Source: CAJXMH01 sp040220135
Lineage (GTDB): Bacteria; Bacteroidota; Bacteroidia; Flavobacteriales_E; Vicingaceae
Assembly (NCBI GenBank): GCA_040220135.1
Contig: JAVJTT010000024.1
Span: 417,538-481,537 of the forward strand
Length of the DNA: 64,000 bases
Direction: 5' to 3'
Numbering within the stretch: the stretch's first letter is position 1; every line of letters begins with the position of its first letter. Below, one piece after another: positions 8,601 to 18,267 of the stretch. The notes beneath the pieces are model-generated. The model was not told where the DNA came from. It did no database searches and saw only the letters and a list, made by a program, of their open reading frames with translations. The position numbers and the translations under genes are program-made.

Positions 8601-11380
8601 TTGATGCTGTCCAAAACCAAAGTGTCCGCACAGCCCAAAGAATCGAAGCCAATCACTTTAGGCTGATAAAACCCTGCTTGTTGGTAGATGTATCTATATT
8701 CGTGAGTAGAGCTTGCGGTGTCTCCATTACCCATTTCCCAGAAGTAAGTTCGCAAGCTGTCATCACTGCTAAATAGCAGTGGTTCTCCTATGCAAACACT
8801 GTCTTTGTGTTGAAAATCAAATGTGGGAAGTTGGAAATTAAAAGTACTGAGGTTAGTTGCTTTGCAACCTATACTGTCTGAGGCTTTCAGTGTTACAGTA
8901 TAAACTTTTGGGCCGTAGGGATAAGTTTTCCTTAAAGTATCTGTTACTAAAGAATCGTGATCCATGCTGCTCCAATACCACGTCTCCGGCACTGTAGAAG
9001 GAAAAAGCAGACTGTTTACGCTGTCACAATTGTAAAATAGTTTGCGACTGATTTTAGACGATGGACTATTTACGCGAATTAGGGCTGGATAAAAAGTAGT
9101 ATCGAACAGATTACCGTGTTGTTCTATCAGTTTTACATCATAGATGCCATTTTGGTAATAAGTGTGTTCCGGATTCATTTGACTGCTGCTGTTTCCATCT
9201 CCAAAGTCCCAGAAGTAAGCGTTGGCTGAATCACTTTGCGAAGAGAATTGAACTGTCTGTGGAGCACAGGCAGTGGCTCCATTTCCACTGCTGTTATAAG
9301 TAAAGTTCATGGTGGCAGAAGAGCTATTACTATTGGCTGTATCCACGATTCCACCACCTCCTAGAAGACAGTTTCCCATGTCGATCAAATTGGGGAAAAA
9401 GACTGTTTTTTGGCAGCCGCTGGCATTAGTAACTGTCAAGCTAAGGTGATACAACAGAGTGTCGCTGTAAATGTGTCCCGGACTTTGCAAGTTAGAGCTG
9501 TTGCCGTCTCCAAAGTCCCAAAACCAGCTCACCGCATTCTGAGTTGAATCGGTAAAACCTACCATCCCCAATGAGCAATCAAAATACAAGATTCTAGGGT
9601 CGACTTGAATTTCTTCAACTACGTAGGTCGCAATGTTAGTGTAAAGAGTAGGGCATCCAAAACTGTTTTCTGTTTGCAAGGAAAGCGTGTAGGTGCCGGC
9701 TTGCTGAAAACGATAACTGGGTTTTTGTTGCAGGCTAGTGTCGCCATTTCCAAAGTGCCAAACCCAGAAGGTGTTTCCCAAATTTAGGTGATTAAAGTTG
9801 ATAGCGGTAGGAGAGCAACTATATAGGGTATCACCGTCTAAGTCAATGGTATCGGCACTCACTGTTACTCCGCCCTTAACAGTAGCAGTGTCTAGGCAAC
9901 CATTGGGAGTTTGTAACTCTACCCTTGGATAAAAATTACCACTACTTTGGTAGGTGTGTTGAGGGTGCTGTAAATAGGAAGTATCGCCATCGTCAAAGAT
10001 CCACTTCCAGCTGTTAGCTTGTAAGCTGCTATCAGAGAATTGAACCGACAAGGGTAAACAACCACTTTTGGGAGTGGCATTTACTTTACCTTCAAAGTAT
10101 TGGATATTGATGGTCTGTGAGCTGGTGTCTCGGCATTGATAATTGTTTTCAACTTGCAATTCAATATGGTAACTTTTGGCAGAGTCATAACTGTGCCAGG
10201 GCGAAGCTAAAGAAGAAGTTTGACCGTCGCCAAATTTCCAAACGTAAGTTTGAGCCGTATTCAAAGGTCTAAAGTTGAGTTGACCATTCACGCAGTGATT
10301 CAAAGAGTCTACTTCAAATTGGGCTTGCGGGCTGGGTAAAACTTGAATGTTGGTATGTACTTTTTGTGTGTCTATACAGACCTGATGCTGCATGCTGATC
10401 AAGCTTAATTCATAACTTCCAGAAAGGTTGATAACAGTGTCTAGCGAGGGTGAGTTTCCAATGGGAGTATTGTTTGTTAGCCATTGGTAGTTGGTTTGAT
10501 TAAAAGTTTGCGCACTAGCTTGCAAGGCTAAGGGACTGCAGCCTAAGGTGTCATTTAATTGAATCTGGGGAAGTTTTAGGTCAAGCGAAAGAATGGGCTG
10601 ACTAAGTGTGTCTAGAGCTTGACAGCCAAATTGATTGCTTACCAAAAGACTAACGAAGAAGCTACCGGTATCTTGGTATTGAACACTAGGCCCTGCCTGC
10701 GAAGTGCTTTGTCCATCGCCAAAATTCCATTGGTATTGGCTGATATTTTGACCTTGACTCATAAAGTGAATGGAGTCGCTAGGATTACACTGAATAAGTT
10801 TGTTTGGAGTGAATTGAGCAGATGGGTTGGGCCGAATGATGAGGGCTTTATTTGCTGAACCTAAGCGAGAGCAACCTAAAGTATCAATGACCAAGAGGTT
10901 AACCATATAGGAGCCGGCTTGCTGATAATGATGAGTAGGATTTGCTTGATGGGAGTTTTGTCCATCACCAAAATCCCAAACGTAAAGCTGTCCGCCAACA
11001 CTGTGATTTTGAAACTGCACTTGATTCGTCTCGGCACAAGAGTCTAGTAGGGCCCAACTAAAACCAACAGTTGGGGTGTCTCTTACGGTAACTGCATCCT
11101 GTAAATACAGGGTGTCGTTTTGGCCTTGGCTGCCATAGGCGATTAAAGAAACATCATAAGTATTGAGGTTTAAGTAAGTTTTGCTTGGTGAATGTAGTGT
11201 TGAACTACTGCCATCTCCAAAATGCCATTTGAAACTATTGGCATTGGTAGAGTGGTTTGTAAATTGAACTTGCAGTGGAACACAACCACTCGACTTGCTC
11301 AGGCTAAAATTTGCCTGTGGAGCTTGCGCCACCAAAATTAGCGGACAAAGCATGATGAAGAGCAAGGTATTCTTAAACAT
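5639..11380 (-). CDS. giant PKD-repeat secreted adhesin-like protein lacking its sorting domain
   Basis: 1913 residues: a signal peptide (1-20, ILVAQA), then a long run of PKD domains (about 22-1400). At least 12 carry the W-x-FGDG-x-S...NP-x-H-x-Y...G-x-Y-x-V signature, with degenerate repeats between (FDDG, FGNG, MGNG variants). FN3-like segments follow (about 1580-1913). PKD proteins of this type are surface adhesins or gliding-related proteins exported by type IX secretion, but that needs a C-terminal sorting domain. This protein instead stops at GSTEVDF in the middle of an FN3 fold, and the missing strands and a type B sorting domain are in the next gene, 92 bp downstream. As read it would be exported by Sec but not anchored. 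Confidence 0.85.
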   Translation of the reverse strand: MFKNTLLFIMLCPLILVAQAPQANFSLSKSSGCVPLQVQFTNHSTNANSFKWHFGDGSSSTLHSPSKTYLNLNTYDVSLIAYGSQGQNDTLYLQDAVTVRDTPTVGFSWALLDSCAETNQVQFQNHSVGGQLYVWDFGDGQNSHQANPTHHYQQAGSYMVNLLVIDTLGCSRLGSANKALIIRPNPSAQFTPNKLIQCNPSDSIHFMSQGQNISQYQWNFGDGQSTSQAGPSVQYQDTGSFFVSLLVSNQFGCQALDTLSQPILSLDLKLPQIQLNDTLGCSPLALQASAQTFNQTNYQWLTNNTPIGNSPSLDTVINLSGSYELSLISMQHQVCIDTQKVHTNIQVLPSPQAQFEVDSLNHCVNGQLNFRPLNTAQTYVWKFGDGQTSSLASPWHSYDSAKSYHIELQVENNYQCRDTSSQTINIQYFEGKVNATPKSGCLPLSVQFSDSSLQANSWKWIFDDGDTSYLQHPQHTYQSSGNFYPRVELQTPNGCLDTATVKGGVTVSADTIDLDGDTLYSCSPTAINFNHLNLGNTFWVWHFGNGDTSLQQKPSYRFQQAGTYTLSLQTENSFGCPTLYTNIATYVVEEIQVDPRILYFDCSLGMVGFTDSTQNAVSWFWDFGDGNSSNLQSPGHIYSDTLLYHLSLTVTNASGCQKTVFFPNLIDMGNCLLGGGGIVDTANSNSSSATMNFTYNSSGNGATACAPQTVQFSSQSDSANAYFWDFGDGNSSSQMNPEHTYYQNGIYDVKLIEQHGNLFDTTFYPALIRVNSPSSKISRKLFYNCDSVNSLLFPSTVPETWYWSSMDHDSLVTDTLRKTYPYGPKVYTVTLKASDSIGCKATNLSTFNFQLPTFDFQHKDSVCIGEPLLFSSDDSLRTYFWEMGNGDTASSTHEYRYIYQQAGFYQPKVIGFDSLGCADTLVLDSIKVKGARANFATLPDTLCQNEALQTQAYDSTADRYNWLINDSLISTGQNLNYERLSSGELELKLQTMKNGCSHTVVDSSLFIKPINTDFILRQLNACLPIQVLLEDTAANRTSRSWSINGQSIGTADSLVYSLSQLYTLIVELSATNQNGCQGSSSRQLIPQLLKAKLQVSDTVACAPASIQFTSQSTLADSLIWDFGDGTSSAHRNPVHTYDSTGSYTVSLVALDQTGCTDTLVKESHIQVEGLNAEFSAQFTPSCAPMMVHFSSESSEAITWQWSFGDGGSSTLENPTYTYHNSGFYNVKLMVENTTGCRDTLQKSKYIQVPGPITYFGISDSLLCGSSEVSFYDSSQNAVSWQWDFGDGHSSQQQNPTHQYQDTGSYQVLLITTDSSGCNGYYQLPQKIKVSHQPTADYSLNESQGCTPFLIEAQNRSIDATNFQWRLNNQLLDTTRELHQSILDSGHYQLQLISISQLGCRDTADQSITVDHTPNPSIFGPTEICFNQAPFEFSAADSNGCWHGKGLKSNEKGFFKPLHNDSHFDTLIYHFDGKCPVSDTHIVKVKASPKAQIQVSQKEACMNLNTNLKASFTSQSDTSFVAFKWFANQQLISSKKEFAYHFGPGNYDLTLVVEPLNQCYDTLHFPNYLIVHDSIPYRLDIQKVDVLNPSQIMLSWDSIKDQSFQELQVYRKRSDQDQYSQVAVIQDKRSTFFLDGGLETTHYSYCYKVVPVDRCQQQFNLSQLQAHCSIELKSQLLDKHSVRLSWNSYQGKNITNYSIYRFDPSSGQTEQLTNLSWRENSFIDTTAYCNTEYSYQLKAKLDHQNVLFSHSDIAKARTKGLFYQEEVRLIRSTVKQNKSIGLEWESTTFQHPAVMGYHIYRKSKSLDHYERIHSLPLGNNEYLDSEVDVQAEQYTYKVGLASSCAVDGVPEKQSSPILLKATQINNKKGKLDWSQYQIDSRKVEHYELQKRDESGQWKKVKIIPAEKGSTEVDF

Positions 11381-11529
11381 TTCCTTTTTTCATGCAAGTA
11401 TCCGACACCTATCTGATTAAATAAAGAGTAACTATTCTAACGTTCGGAAGCCTAGTTGACACGCTTGGAAATTCATAGTATATTATATAGGTTAAAGAGC
11501 CTTTTTTTGACTTTTAATAATGTAATTGA

Positions 11530-13827
11530 ATGCCGGATCAAGCTATTGAGTTTAATAAAGAGAATGTAGAGCACATTCCATGTATTGTACTTACTGTTGA
11601 TAGTAATGGAGTAGTGAAATACATGAATCAATATGCAAGCAAAATCTTAGGGTACCAAGTAGAAGAAGTAGTTGGAAATAGGTTTTTTGAAGTTTTTACG
11701 CCTGACATCGGTCAAGATAAAGCAAAAGAAGATTTAAAGCAGATCAAGAAAGGGGTTTCAAGTGGAGCTAAGTTCTTTAATTGGTCGCAGACCAAAGATG
11801 GAAAAAAGATTTACATTGAATGGAGGATATCTTACATCCCGACTAAGGGTAAGGAGGTGCTTCGTTTTGCTGTTTTTGGTATTGATACTACAACTGAATA
11901 CTATGTTAATTTAATTGATAAAGAGAAAGGAAGGTTAGCCTATGATTTAAGTAGTTCAACCACATTGAATGAACTACTTAAATATTCAATTCGGTCAATT
12001 TCGGTATTTGCTCAATTTGAATTTGGTTTAGCCTTTAAAGTTGATGGGCCTTCTTCCATTGTGAAGGCATGGTATGCTAGAGATTTAGTAAAGTGGAATA
12101 AGCTAAAAATGGCAGAACCAAGTTTTTGTGATAAGTTAGAAAAACGAATTCAAAAGCAATTTCAATCTATTTTAATCCCCACTTATAATTCATTTTTTGA
12201 TGAATCAGAGTATTTAGGATACACTAAAGAAACTTCAATAGGAGTAAACCGATTGACTATATATCCACTTGTAATTTCGAAGAAGGCAAAGCATTATTTA
12301 ACTTTTATCTACCAAGAGAAGGGTGAGGTTCCATTTAGTTTTGTAAAAAAATATTTTGATGAAGTTCAGGATTTAATTACTAAATCTTATGAACGAATTT
12401 TAGCCAATAAAGAACTTGAAGTAGCTAAGAAGGAGGCTGAGAAGGCCAATGAGTTTAAAGATGCATTTGTAGCAAATGTATCTCATGAAATTAGAACACC
12501 ACTCAACGCAATCTTAGGCCATGCCCAATTACTCTATCAAGAAGACCTTGATGAAAAAGCAAAGAAGAGTTTAAAAGTAATTAACTCTAGTGGCAAGCAT
12601 CTCCTTACTTTATTAAACGAAATACTACAACTTTCCAGATTAGAAGGGGATGCAGTTAAGGTAAATATGGAAGTGTGTAACCTCTTAAATCTAATTGTAG
12701 AAGTAAAAGAAATCTTTAATATTCAAATTGAACAGAAGAAGCTAAAGTGTAAATTAATTTACCCACCGGAGCTTCCAGAGATTATTCAAGCTGATAGCTA
12801 TAAAATCAGACAGATCCTGATCAATTTAATTTCTAACGCTATTAAATTTACCAAGCAAGGAACCATTACCATTCGGGTGGAATTTCAAGAACAAGCTATT
12901 CAAATATCAGTTGAAGACACAGGTGTGGGGATTGAAAAGTCACAACAAGAGAGGATTTTCGAACAGTTTGAAAAGACAGAAAAGCATGGTAATGCCAACG
13001 GAATTGGTTTGGGATTGAGTATCAGTAGGAAATTAAGTCGTTTAATGAAGGGGCAACTACAGGTAGAGAGTAAGATTGGTAAAGGCAGTAAATTCACTTT
13101 AATAGTCCCTTATGCAAAACCAAGCCTTAGCAGTTATCTCAATTATCACACTCATTCCCCTAAGGTGGTCAACTTTCTATCAAGTGACTCAGAAAAAGCA
13201 CACATCTTATTGGTAGAAGATGATCATTCGAGTCAAAAAACCACGGCTAATTTGCTTAATAAGGTGGGGTATAAAGTACAGGTGCAGAGCAGTGCAGAAG
13301 AAGCCTCTAAATACATTCAGGAAAATTCAAAGGAAATAGACCTCATCTTATTGGATGTTGTGCTACCCGGAAAGTCTGGTATAGAGTTAATAAAAGAGTT
13401 GAAGAAAAATACCGCCTGGCAAGCAATACCGGTGATAGTCTTGAGTGGAGAAGCCATGCCCAACCAAATTGATAATGCTTTAAAGCAAGGGGCAGATGCT
13501 TTCTTAAGTAAGCCAATAGAAAAAGGACGCTTATATGGTGAATTGCAAAAACACTTAAATGTAAGTTATGAGTATAAGGCAATGAGGAATAACAATTTTG
13601 ATGAATATGAAGAGTTGGCCAAAATCGTGAGAAGTGACTTATCTGAAAAGCAAGTTAAATCGATTTTAGCATCGATTAATAATGGTGAAATTTCTGAGTT
13701 AAAAGATAAAATTAATTGGGTTAAAGATGAAAGACTTTTAGCTTTCTGTATGAATGAAATAGAAAATATGGATTTAGAAAAGGTGGAAAAGCTTTTTTTG
13801 TCAGTAAAAGAATCAAAGAATAAATAA
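11530..13827 (+). CDS. soluble hybrid histidine kinase (PAS-GAF-like-HisKA-HATPase-REC)
   Basis: 765 residues with no membrane segment. In order: PAS (about 10-125, with the VVKYMNQYASKILGY core), a GAF-like stretch (about 135-295), HisKA with HEIRTPLNAILGH (phospho-acceptor His319), HATPase (N box NLISNAIKFT, DTGVGIE, GIGLGLSIS), a receiver domain (about 560-675, phospho-acceptor Asp609 in LLDVVLPGKSG, KPI), and a C-terminal helical tail of 80 residues that I do not recognise. It is the first gene of a six-gene operon; the next gene starts 4 bp after its stop. The signal sensed must be cytoplasmic or membrane-permeant. Confidence 0.92.
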   Translation: MPDQAIEFNKENVEHIPCIVLTVDSNGVVKYMNQYASKILGYQVEEVVGNRFFEVFTPDIGQDKAKEDLKQIKKGVSSGAKFFNWSQTKDGKKIYIEWRISYIPTKGKEVLRFAVFGIDTTTEYYVNLIDKEKGRLAYDLSSSTTLNELLKYSIRSISVFAQFEFGLAFKVDGPSSIVKAWYARDLVKWNKLKMAEPSFCDKLEKRIQKQFQSILIPTYNSFFDESEYLGYTKETSIGVNRLTIYPLVISKKAKHYLTFIYQEKGEVPFSFVKKYFDEVQDLITKSYERILANKELEVAKKEAEKANEFKDAFVANVSHEIRTPLNAILGHAQLLYQEDLDEKAKKSLKVINSSGKHLLTLLNEILQLSRLEGDAVKVNMEVCNLLNLIVEVKEIFNIQIEQKKLKCKLIYPPELPEIIQADSYKIRQILINLISNAIKFTKQGTITIRVEFQEQAIQISVEDTGVGIEKSQQERIFEQFEKTEKHGNANGIGLGLSISRKLSRLMKGQLQVESKIGKGSKFTLIVPYAKPSLSSYLNYHTHSPKVVNFLSSDSEKAHILLVEDDHSSQKTTANLLNKVGYKVQVQSSAEEASKYIQENSKEIDLILLDVVLPGKSGIELIKELKKNTAWQAIPVIVLSGEAMPNQIDNALKQGADAFLSKPIEKGRLYGELQKHLNVSYEYKAMRNNNFDEYEELAKIVRSDLSEKQVKSILASINNGEISELKDKINWVKDERLLAFCMNEIENMDLEKVEKLFLSVKESKNK

Positions 13828-13831
13828 AAGC

Positions 13832-15043
13832 ATGAATGAGGATATATTAATCGTAGATGATAATCCTGAAAATTTAAAATTGCTAAACCAGTTATTAGAG
13901 GAAGAGAATTATCGGATTCGCATTGCAAACAATGGTAAGCAAGCTATTCGTTCACTTGAAAATAGGTTACCGGATCTGTTGTTGCTCGACATCATGATGC
14001 CCGAAATGAATGGATTTGAAACTCTAAATGAAATAAATTATCGAGAAGAGCATGATTTTCCTGTTATTTTTTTAAGTGCTTTAGATAATACTTTTGATAA
14101 ATTAAAGGCCTTTGAGCTAGGGGCAGTTGATTACATTGAAAAGCCTTTTAGTATTGAAGAGGTAAAAGCCCGAGTGAAACTTCAACTTACTGTAAGAAAG
14201 CAAAAACAGAGAATAATACGACAGAATAGGGAATTAAAAATGGCCAAGAAAAAATTACAAGAAAATGAACGGCTGGCCCTACTAGGAGAATTGTCGGCAA
14301 AGATTACGCATGAAATTAATAACCCTATAAACTATATTCATGCAGGAATAGAAGCAATTAGTAAAGATTTGATAGACCTGACTGATTATTATCAAAGAAC
14401 ATTAGAAATAGTTAAACAGGCTGGTGACCCAGTTTTGTACAAGAAAGTGAAAGAGCCCATATTGAAGGAGAGTTTTGAAGAGTTACGCGCTAGTATTACA
14501 GAAACACTTAATCAAACTAAGCAAGGAAGCAGACGGGTTGCCCAAATAATTGGAAGTTTAAAACAATCTTATTCGAGAACAGATATTAAAAAAGCAGCGT
14601 GTAACCCTGCTTCTGTTATAAAAGAAGCTTTAGACGTTATTAAAACGATTAGTACAAAAAACATAAAATACTCCTTACAATTAAACATCAATCAAAAAAT
14701 AATATGTAGCAGTCAACAAGTTTTTCAAGTGTTTTTAAACCTATTAGCTAATGCTGAAGAGGTAGTGGATAAAGAGGGTGAAATAAGAATTCTAGCTTGG
14801 GAAGAAGATAAACAGCTTTTTGTGAATGTAGAAGATGATGGGGGAGGCGTTGATGAGGAAATTCAAAAAAGCATATTTGAACCTTACTTTACCACTAAAG
14901 CAAAAACCAAGGAAAGCGGAAATGGACTTGGATTGTCTATTTGCAAAGGAATAGTTAAAGAAATGGAAGGAGAGTTGTGGTATGAGAGCCGAAATAATTG
15001 GAGTCTCTTTAGAATGAAGTTTCCTCTTGTTGAAGAAAATTAA
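13832..15043 (+). CDS. receiver-histidine kinase (REC-HisKA-HATPase)
   Basis: 403 residues: an N-terminal receiver (Asp9/Asp10, phospho-acceptor Asp53 in LLLDIMMPEMNG, Lys104 in EKPF), a short coiled linker (115-150), HisKA with THEINNPINYI (His160), and HATPase (NLLANAEE, DDGGGV, GNGLGLSICKGIV). It has no sensor or membrane part. It should receive phosphate from another kinase, probably the hybrid encoded 4 bp upstream, and alter its own kinase output. This is a relay element within the operon; which partner it phosphorylates cannot be told from sequence. Confidence 0.92.
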   Translation: MNEDILIVDDNPENLKLLNQLLEEENYRIRIANNGKQAIRSLENRLPDLLLLDIMMPEMNGFETLNEINYREEHDFPVIFLSALDNTFDKLKAFELGAVDYIEKPFSIEEVKARVKLQLTVRKQKQRIIRQNRELKMAKKKLQENERLALLGELSAKITHEINNPINYIHAGIEAISKDLIDLTDYYQRTLEIVKQAGDPVLYKKVKEPILKESFEELRASITETLNQTKQGSRRVAQIIGSLKQSYSRTDIKKAACNPASVIKEALDVIKTISTKNIKYSLQLNINQKIICSSQQVFQVFLNLLANAEEVVDKEGEIRILAWEEDKQLFVNVEDDGGGVDEEIQKSIFEPYFTTKAKTKESGNGLGLSICKGIVKEMEGELWYESRNNWSLFRMKFPLVEEN

Positions 15044-15069
15044 ATTAATGGTTGTAGTTACAGATTAAG

Positions 15070-17406
15070 ATGAGCAAAGCAAAAATACTTTACGTTGATG
15101 ATGAAATCGGAAACTTGAAAGTTTTCGAAAGGCTGTTTCGAAGAACTTATGACATCACCATAGAGGAAAGCGCAAAAGTGGCGCTTCAAAAGTATCAGGC
15201 AGATGAGTTTGACCTTTTAGTTTCAGATCAAAAGATGCCTCATGTTGATGGTGTTCAGTTTCTGAAGACAATGAAAGATAGAGCTAGCAGGAGTATCCCA
15301 ACTATTTTGCTCTCTGCTTACAGTGAAGTTGAGGTTTTAAAAGAAGCGATCAATCAGACTAAGATCGACCAATTTGTTAGTAAGCCTTTTGATGCTGCTA
15401 ACCTAGAGTCTATTATTGACTTGCTTTTAAAAGAAAATAAGCTTAAAAAGGCCAATGAGGCATACAAAGCAAACTTAGAGGTAAGCGAAAATAAGTACCG
15501 TGCGATTTTCAACAACATGGCCGAGGTATGGGCGCGTATTTCTTTAGATGGAGAAGTATTGTTGGTTAATCCTGCGGTAAAAGATCATTTGGGTTATGAA
15601 CCGGATGAGATAATCGGAACTTCAGTTCTACAGCTATACAACAATGCCAAAGAGCGTGAAGGGTTGTTAGCTAAAGCATTGGTTTCGAAAGAACCCATTC
15701 GATTTACAAAAAAAATTCCAACAAAAAGCGGGAATTACAAATTGTTTAGCACTACTACAGTAGCCACTTTCAATGATAAAGGAGAACCACAAGCTTTTGA
15801 AAGCTTATTGCGAGATGTCACAGAAGAGACGAAACTGAGACAAGAGCTAAAACAGCGAAATACCCTAATTCAGGAGTCGCAAAAGATGGCACACTTTGGC
15901 AATTTGGAGTGGAAACCCAGCCATAAGTTCATTAAACTTTCAGAGACGCTGGCTCGCATTCTCAAATTAGATCCAAACTTCTGTGATAGACTTTTGTATG
16001 TTCAATTTCTAAAATTTTTCCATCCTGAAGACAGAGAACAGCTTAAATCAGTTTTTGAAAGGGCAGTAAAAAACAGAAAAAGCTTTGGTTTAGACCTTCG
16101 TTATCAGACCACTAAAGGTGAAATGGGCTTTATGCGCATCTGGGGAAATGTAGTTCAATTAGAGGGCCCAGATGGTTTGTATGATAGCTTGGTTGCAGCC
16201 TGTATGGATGTTACCAAAGAAGAGCAACAAAGGCATAAGTTGATTGAAAGTAAAAAAGACTTTGAATTACTTTCGGAAGAGTCACCAAGTTATATTTTTA
16301 GATTAAATAAACAGCTAAAATTGGTCTATGCCAACAGCAAAGCTTACAGTTTGCTCAAAGGGGTGAAAAAAGAAGGGAATACAGCCTTAGAAAGTTTAGA
16401 CTTAGATTTTAAAAACCGAATAAATAAAGCTTCTGAGGCAGTATTCAAAGACGAAGAAAGCAAAACCATAGAACTGTTTAATCCCGAAGCCAACTTACTT
16501 CCCCGTTGGTTGAATGTTTCCTTTAGTCCGATTCGGAAAGCAGGTGTTGTTACAGACATTCTGATGATAATAAGGGATATTACCAAGGTTAAAGAGGCTG
16601 AGATTTTGCTTCGAGACATGAACAAGCAGCTCGAGGAGAAAGTAAAAGAGAGAACGAAACAATTAGAAAGCACCAAAAAAGATCTTGAAGAGGCTTATCA
16701 GAAAGAGAAAAAATTAAGTGAGATGAAGTCGCAGTTTGTCGCTACCGCTTCCCATCAATTTAGAACACCACTAACGGTTATTCAGTCTAGCATGGGTTTA
16801 CTAGACTTGTATTTGCAGAAAAATGGAAGCCCTGAATTACAGAAAAAATATGAAGTAGTTGCCAATCGAGTGACTACTGAAATTGAGCGGATGACGGAAT
16901 TGATGGATGATGTATTGGTCTTAGGCAAAAAAGACAATGGAAAGCTAGATGTTAACCTGAATGAAATTGATCCACTAGAAGTTATTGAAAAGTTAGTTCA
17001 TCGGTTTAATCAGATCCAGAATGGGGCAAGGCAAATTGAATTTAAAGTAGAGGGAGAAAAGCGAAGAGTCAAAACAGATACGAAGGTTTTAGAAAACATA
17101 TTAGCAAATTTGATTTCTAATGCTTTCAAATACTCTGAAAATAGTTTAAAAAATCCTACATTGGAATGTCGATTTAATCCTGATGACATTGAGATGGTGG
17201 TAACAGATTATGGCATAGGCATACCCGAAAAAGATAAGGAGCAGATTTTTGAGCCCTTTTTTCGATCAGAAAACGTTAAAGACATAAACGGAACGGGATT
17301 GGGTATGGCAATTGTTAAGACCTATACAGAACTTATAAACTCTTCTATTGAGTTGAATAGTGAGGAAGGACAGGGAACATCATTCACGCTTACTTTAAAT
17401 GCTTAA
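15070..17406 (+). CDS. receiver-multi-PAS histidine kinase
   Basis: 778 residues, soluble. N-terminal receiver (Asp53 in SDQKMPHVDG, KPF), then three PAS-type segments (about 138-260, 270-385 and 390-520), a coiled coil (about 525-555), HisKA with SHQFRTPLTVI (His562), and HATPase (NLISNAFKYS, DYGIGIP, GTGLGMAIVKTY). The SHQFRTPL variant is common in Bacteroidota kinases. The receiver lets another kinase gate its activity while the PAS domains bind ligand or cofactor. It sits 26 bp after the previous kinase and 3 bp before the LytTR regulator, which is its most likely output. Confidence 0.92.
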   Translation: MSKAKILYVDDEIGNLKVFERLFRRTYDITIEESAKVALQKYQADEFDLLVSDQKMPHVDGVQFLKTMKDRASRSIPTILLSAYSEVEVLKEAINQTKIDQFVSKPFDAANLESIIDLLLKENKLKKANEAYKANLEVSENKYRAIFNNMAEVWARISLDGEVLLVNPAVKDHLGYEPDEIIGTSVLQLYNNAKEREGLLAKALVSKEPIRFTKKIPTKSGNYKLFSTTTVATFNDKGEPQAFESLLRDVTEETKLRQELKQRNTLIQESQKMAHFGNLEWKPSHKFIKLSETLARILKLDPNFCDRLLYVQFLKFFHPEDREQLKSVFERAVKNRKSFGLDLRYQTTKGEMGFMRIWGNVVQLEGPDGLYDSLVAACMDVTKEEQQRHKLIESKKDFELLSEESPSYIFRLNKQLKLVYANSKAYSLLKGVKKEGNTALESLDLDFKNRINKASEAVFKDEESKTIELFNPEANLLPRWLNVSFSPIRKAGVVTDILMIIRDITKVKEAEILLRDMNKQLEEKVKERTKQLESTKKDLEEAYQKEKKLSEMKSQFVATASHQFRTPLTVIQSSMGLLDLYLQKNGSPELQKKYEVVANRVTTEIERMTELMDDVLVLGKKDNGKLDVNLNEIDPLEVIEKLVHRFNQIQNGARQIEFKVEGEKRRVKTDTKVLENILANLISNAFKYSENSLKNPTLECRFNPDDIEMVVTDYGIGIPEKDKEQIFEPFFRSENVKDINGTGLGMAIVKTYTELINSSIELNSEEGQGTSFTLTLNA

Positions 17407-17409
17407 TAG

Positions 17410-18162
17410 ATGGAAGCAAAAATTCTGCTAATCGAAGATGAAAAAAATATTTTAGAGACCTTGAAAGAGGTTTTAGAACTGTCAGACTACCAAGTGTTTA
17501 CTGCTACAAACGGTCGAGAAGGGTTTACCGCAATCATGGAAGAAAAGCCCGACTTAGTGCTTTGTGATGTAAGCATGCCCGAAATAGATGGCTTTACCTT
17601 ATTGAAAACCATTAATCAAAAGCTAGACTATGCCCACCGTCCAGTATTTTTATTTTTAACGGCTCGGGTAGATGCCATGGAAATTCGAAAAGGCATGAAT
17701 TTGGGCGCAGATGATTATATCTTGAAACCATTTGAAACCAGTGACGTCTTGGATGCAATTAAATTGCGTTTGGAAAAGCGTCAGCAAATGGATGCAGTAA
17801 AGATGGAATCAAAAAGTGAATCCAAACAAAGCCAAAACGATAAGCTATCTATTCCCAGTGGTGAAGGCGTGCGTTTTGAAAAGTTTAAAAACATTCTATA
17901 CTGTTCGGCAGACCGGGCTTATTGCAATTTTCACCTGATTGATAAGAAGTCAATCATGGTATCTAAACCCATGAAAGAGTTTGAAGAAGAACTTTTAAAA
18001 CACGACTTTTTTAAGGTTCATAAATCGACCATTGTTAATTTACAACATATTGTAAAGTATGAACGTGGAGCTGGAGGTAGCTTAGAACTCAGTGATGGAA
18101 CAAAGGTGGGTGTTTCAACTCGACGAAAAGATGACCTTTTAGACTTGCTTACCGAACGCTAA
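17410..18162 (+). CDS. LytTR-family response regulator
   Basis: 250 residues: receiver (DDE-type acidic pocket in LLIEDEKN, phospho-acceptor Asp53 in LCDVSMPEIDG, LKPF), a polar linker (about 125-150), and a C-terminal LytTR DNA-binding domain (about 150-250) with the typical FFKVHKSTIVNLQHI and LSDGTKVGVSTRR segments. It is the only DNA-binding protein in this operon, so transcription changes caused by the three kinases would pass through it. It starts 3 bp after the multi-PAS kinase. Its binding sites are not identified; LytTR proteins usually bind paired short direct repeats. Confidence 0.92.
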   Translation: MEAKILLIEDEKNILETLKEVLELSDYQVFTATNGREGFTAIMEEKPDLVLCDVSMPEIDGFTLLKTINQKLDYAHRPVFLFLTARVDAMEIRKGMNLGADDYILKPFETSDVLDAIKLRLEKRQQMDAVKMESKSESKQSQNDKLSIPSGEGVRFEKFKNILYCSADRAYCNFHLIDKKSIMVSKPMKEFEEELLKHDFFKVHKSTIVNLQHIVKYERGAGGSLELSDGTKVGVSTRRKDDLLDLLTER

Positions 18163-18267
18163 ACCGTATTTTTCTTCTATTGGTAAGAAATTGTTGACGT
18201 AGGGAAGTTCTCACCTTCTTTACTGCTACAACCCTAATAGTTTTGTTCTGTATTTAATTTTAAAAGC

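Noticed and set aside
13343..13928. Minus-strand frames of 79 and 120 codons opposite the hybrid kinase
   Set aside because: They overlap the receiver domain and the kinase junction, where the plus-strand frame is strongly supported.
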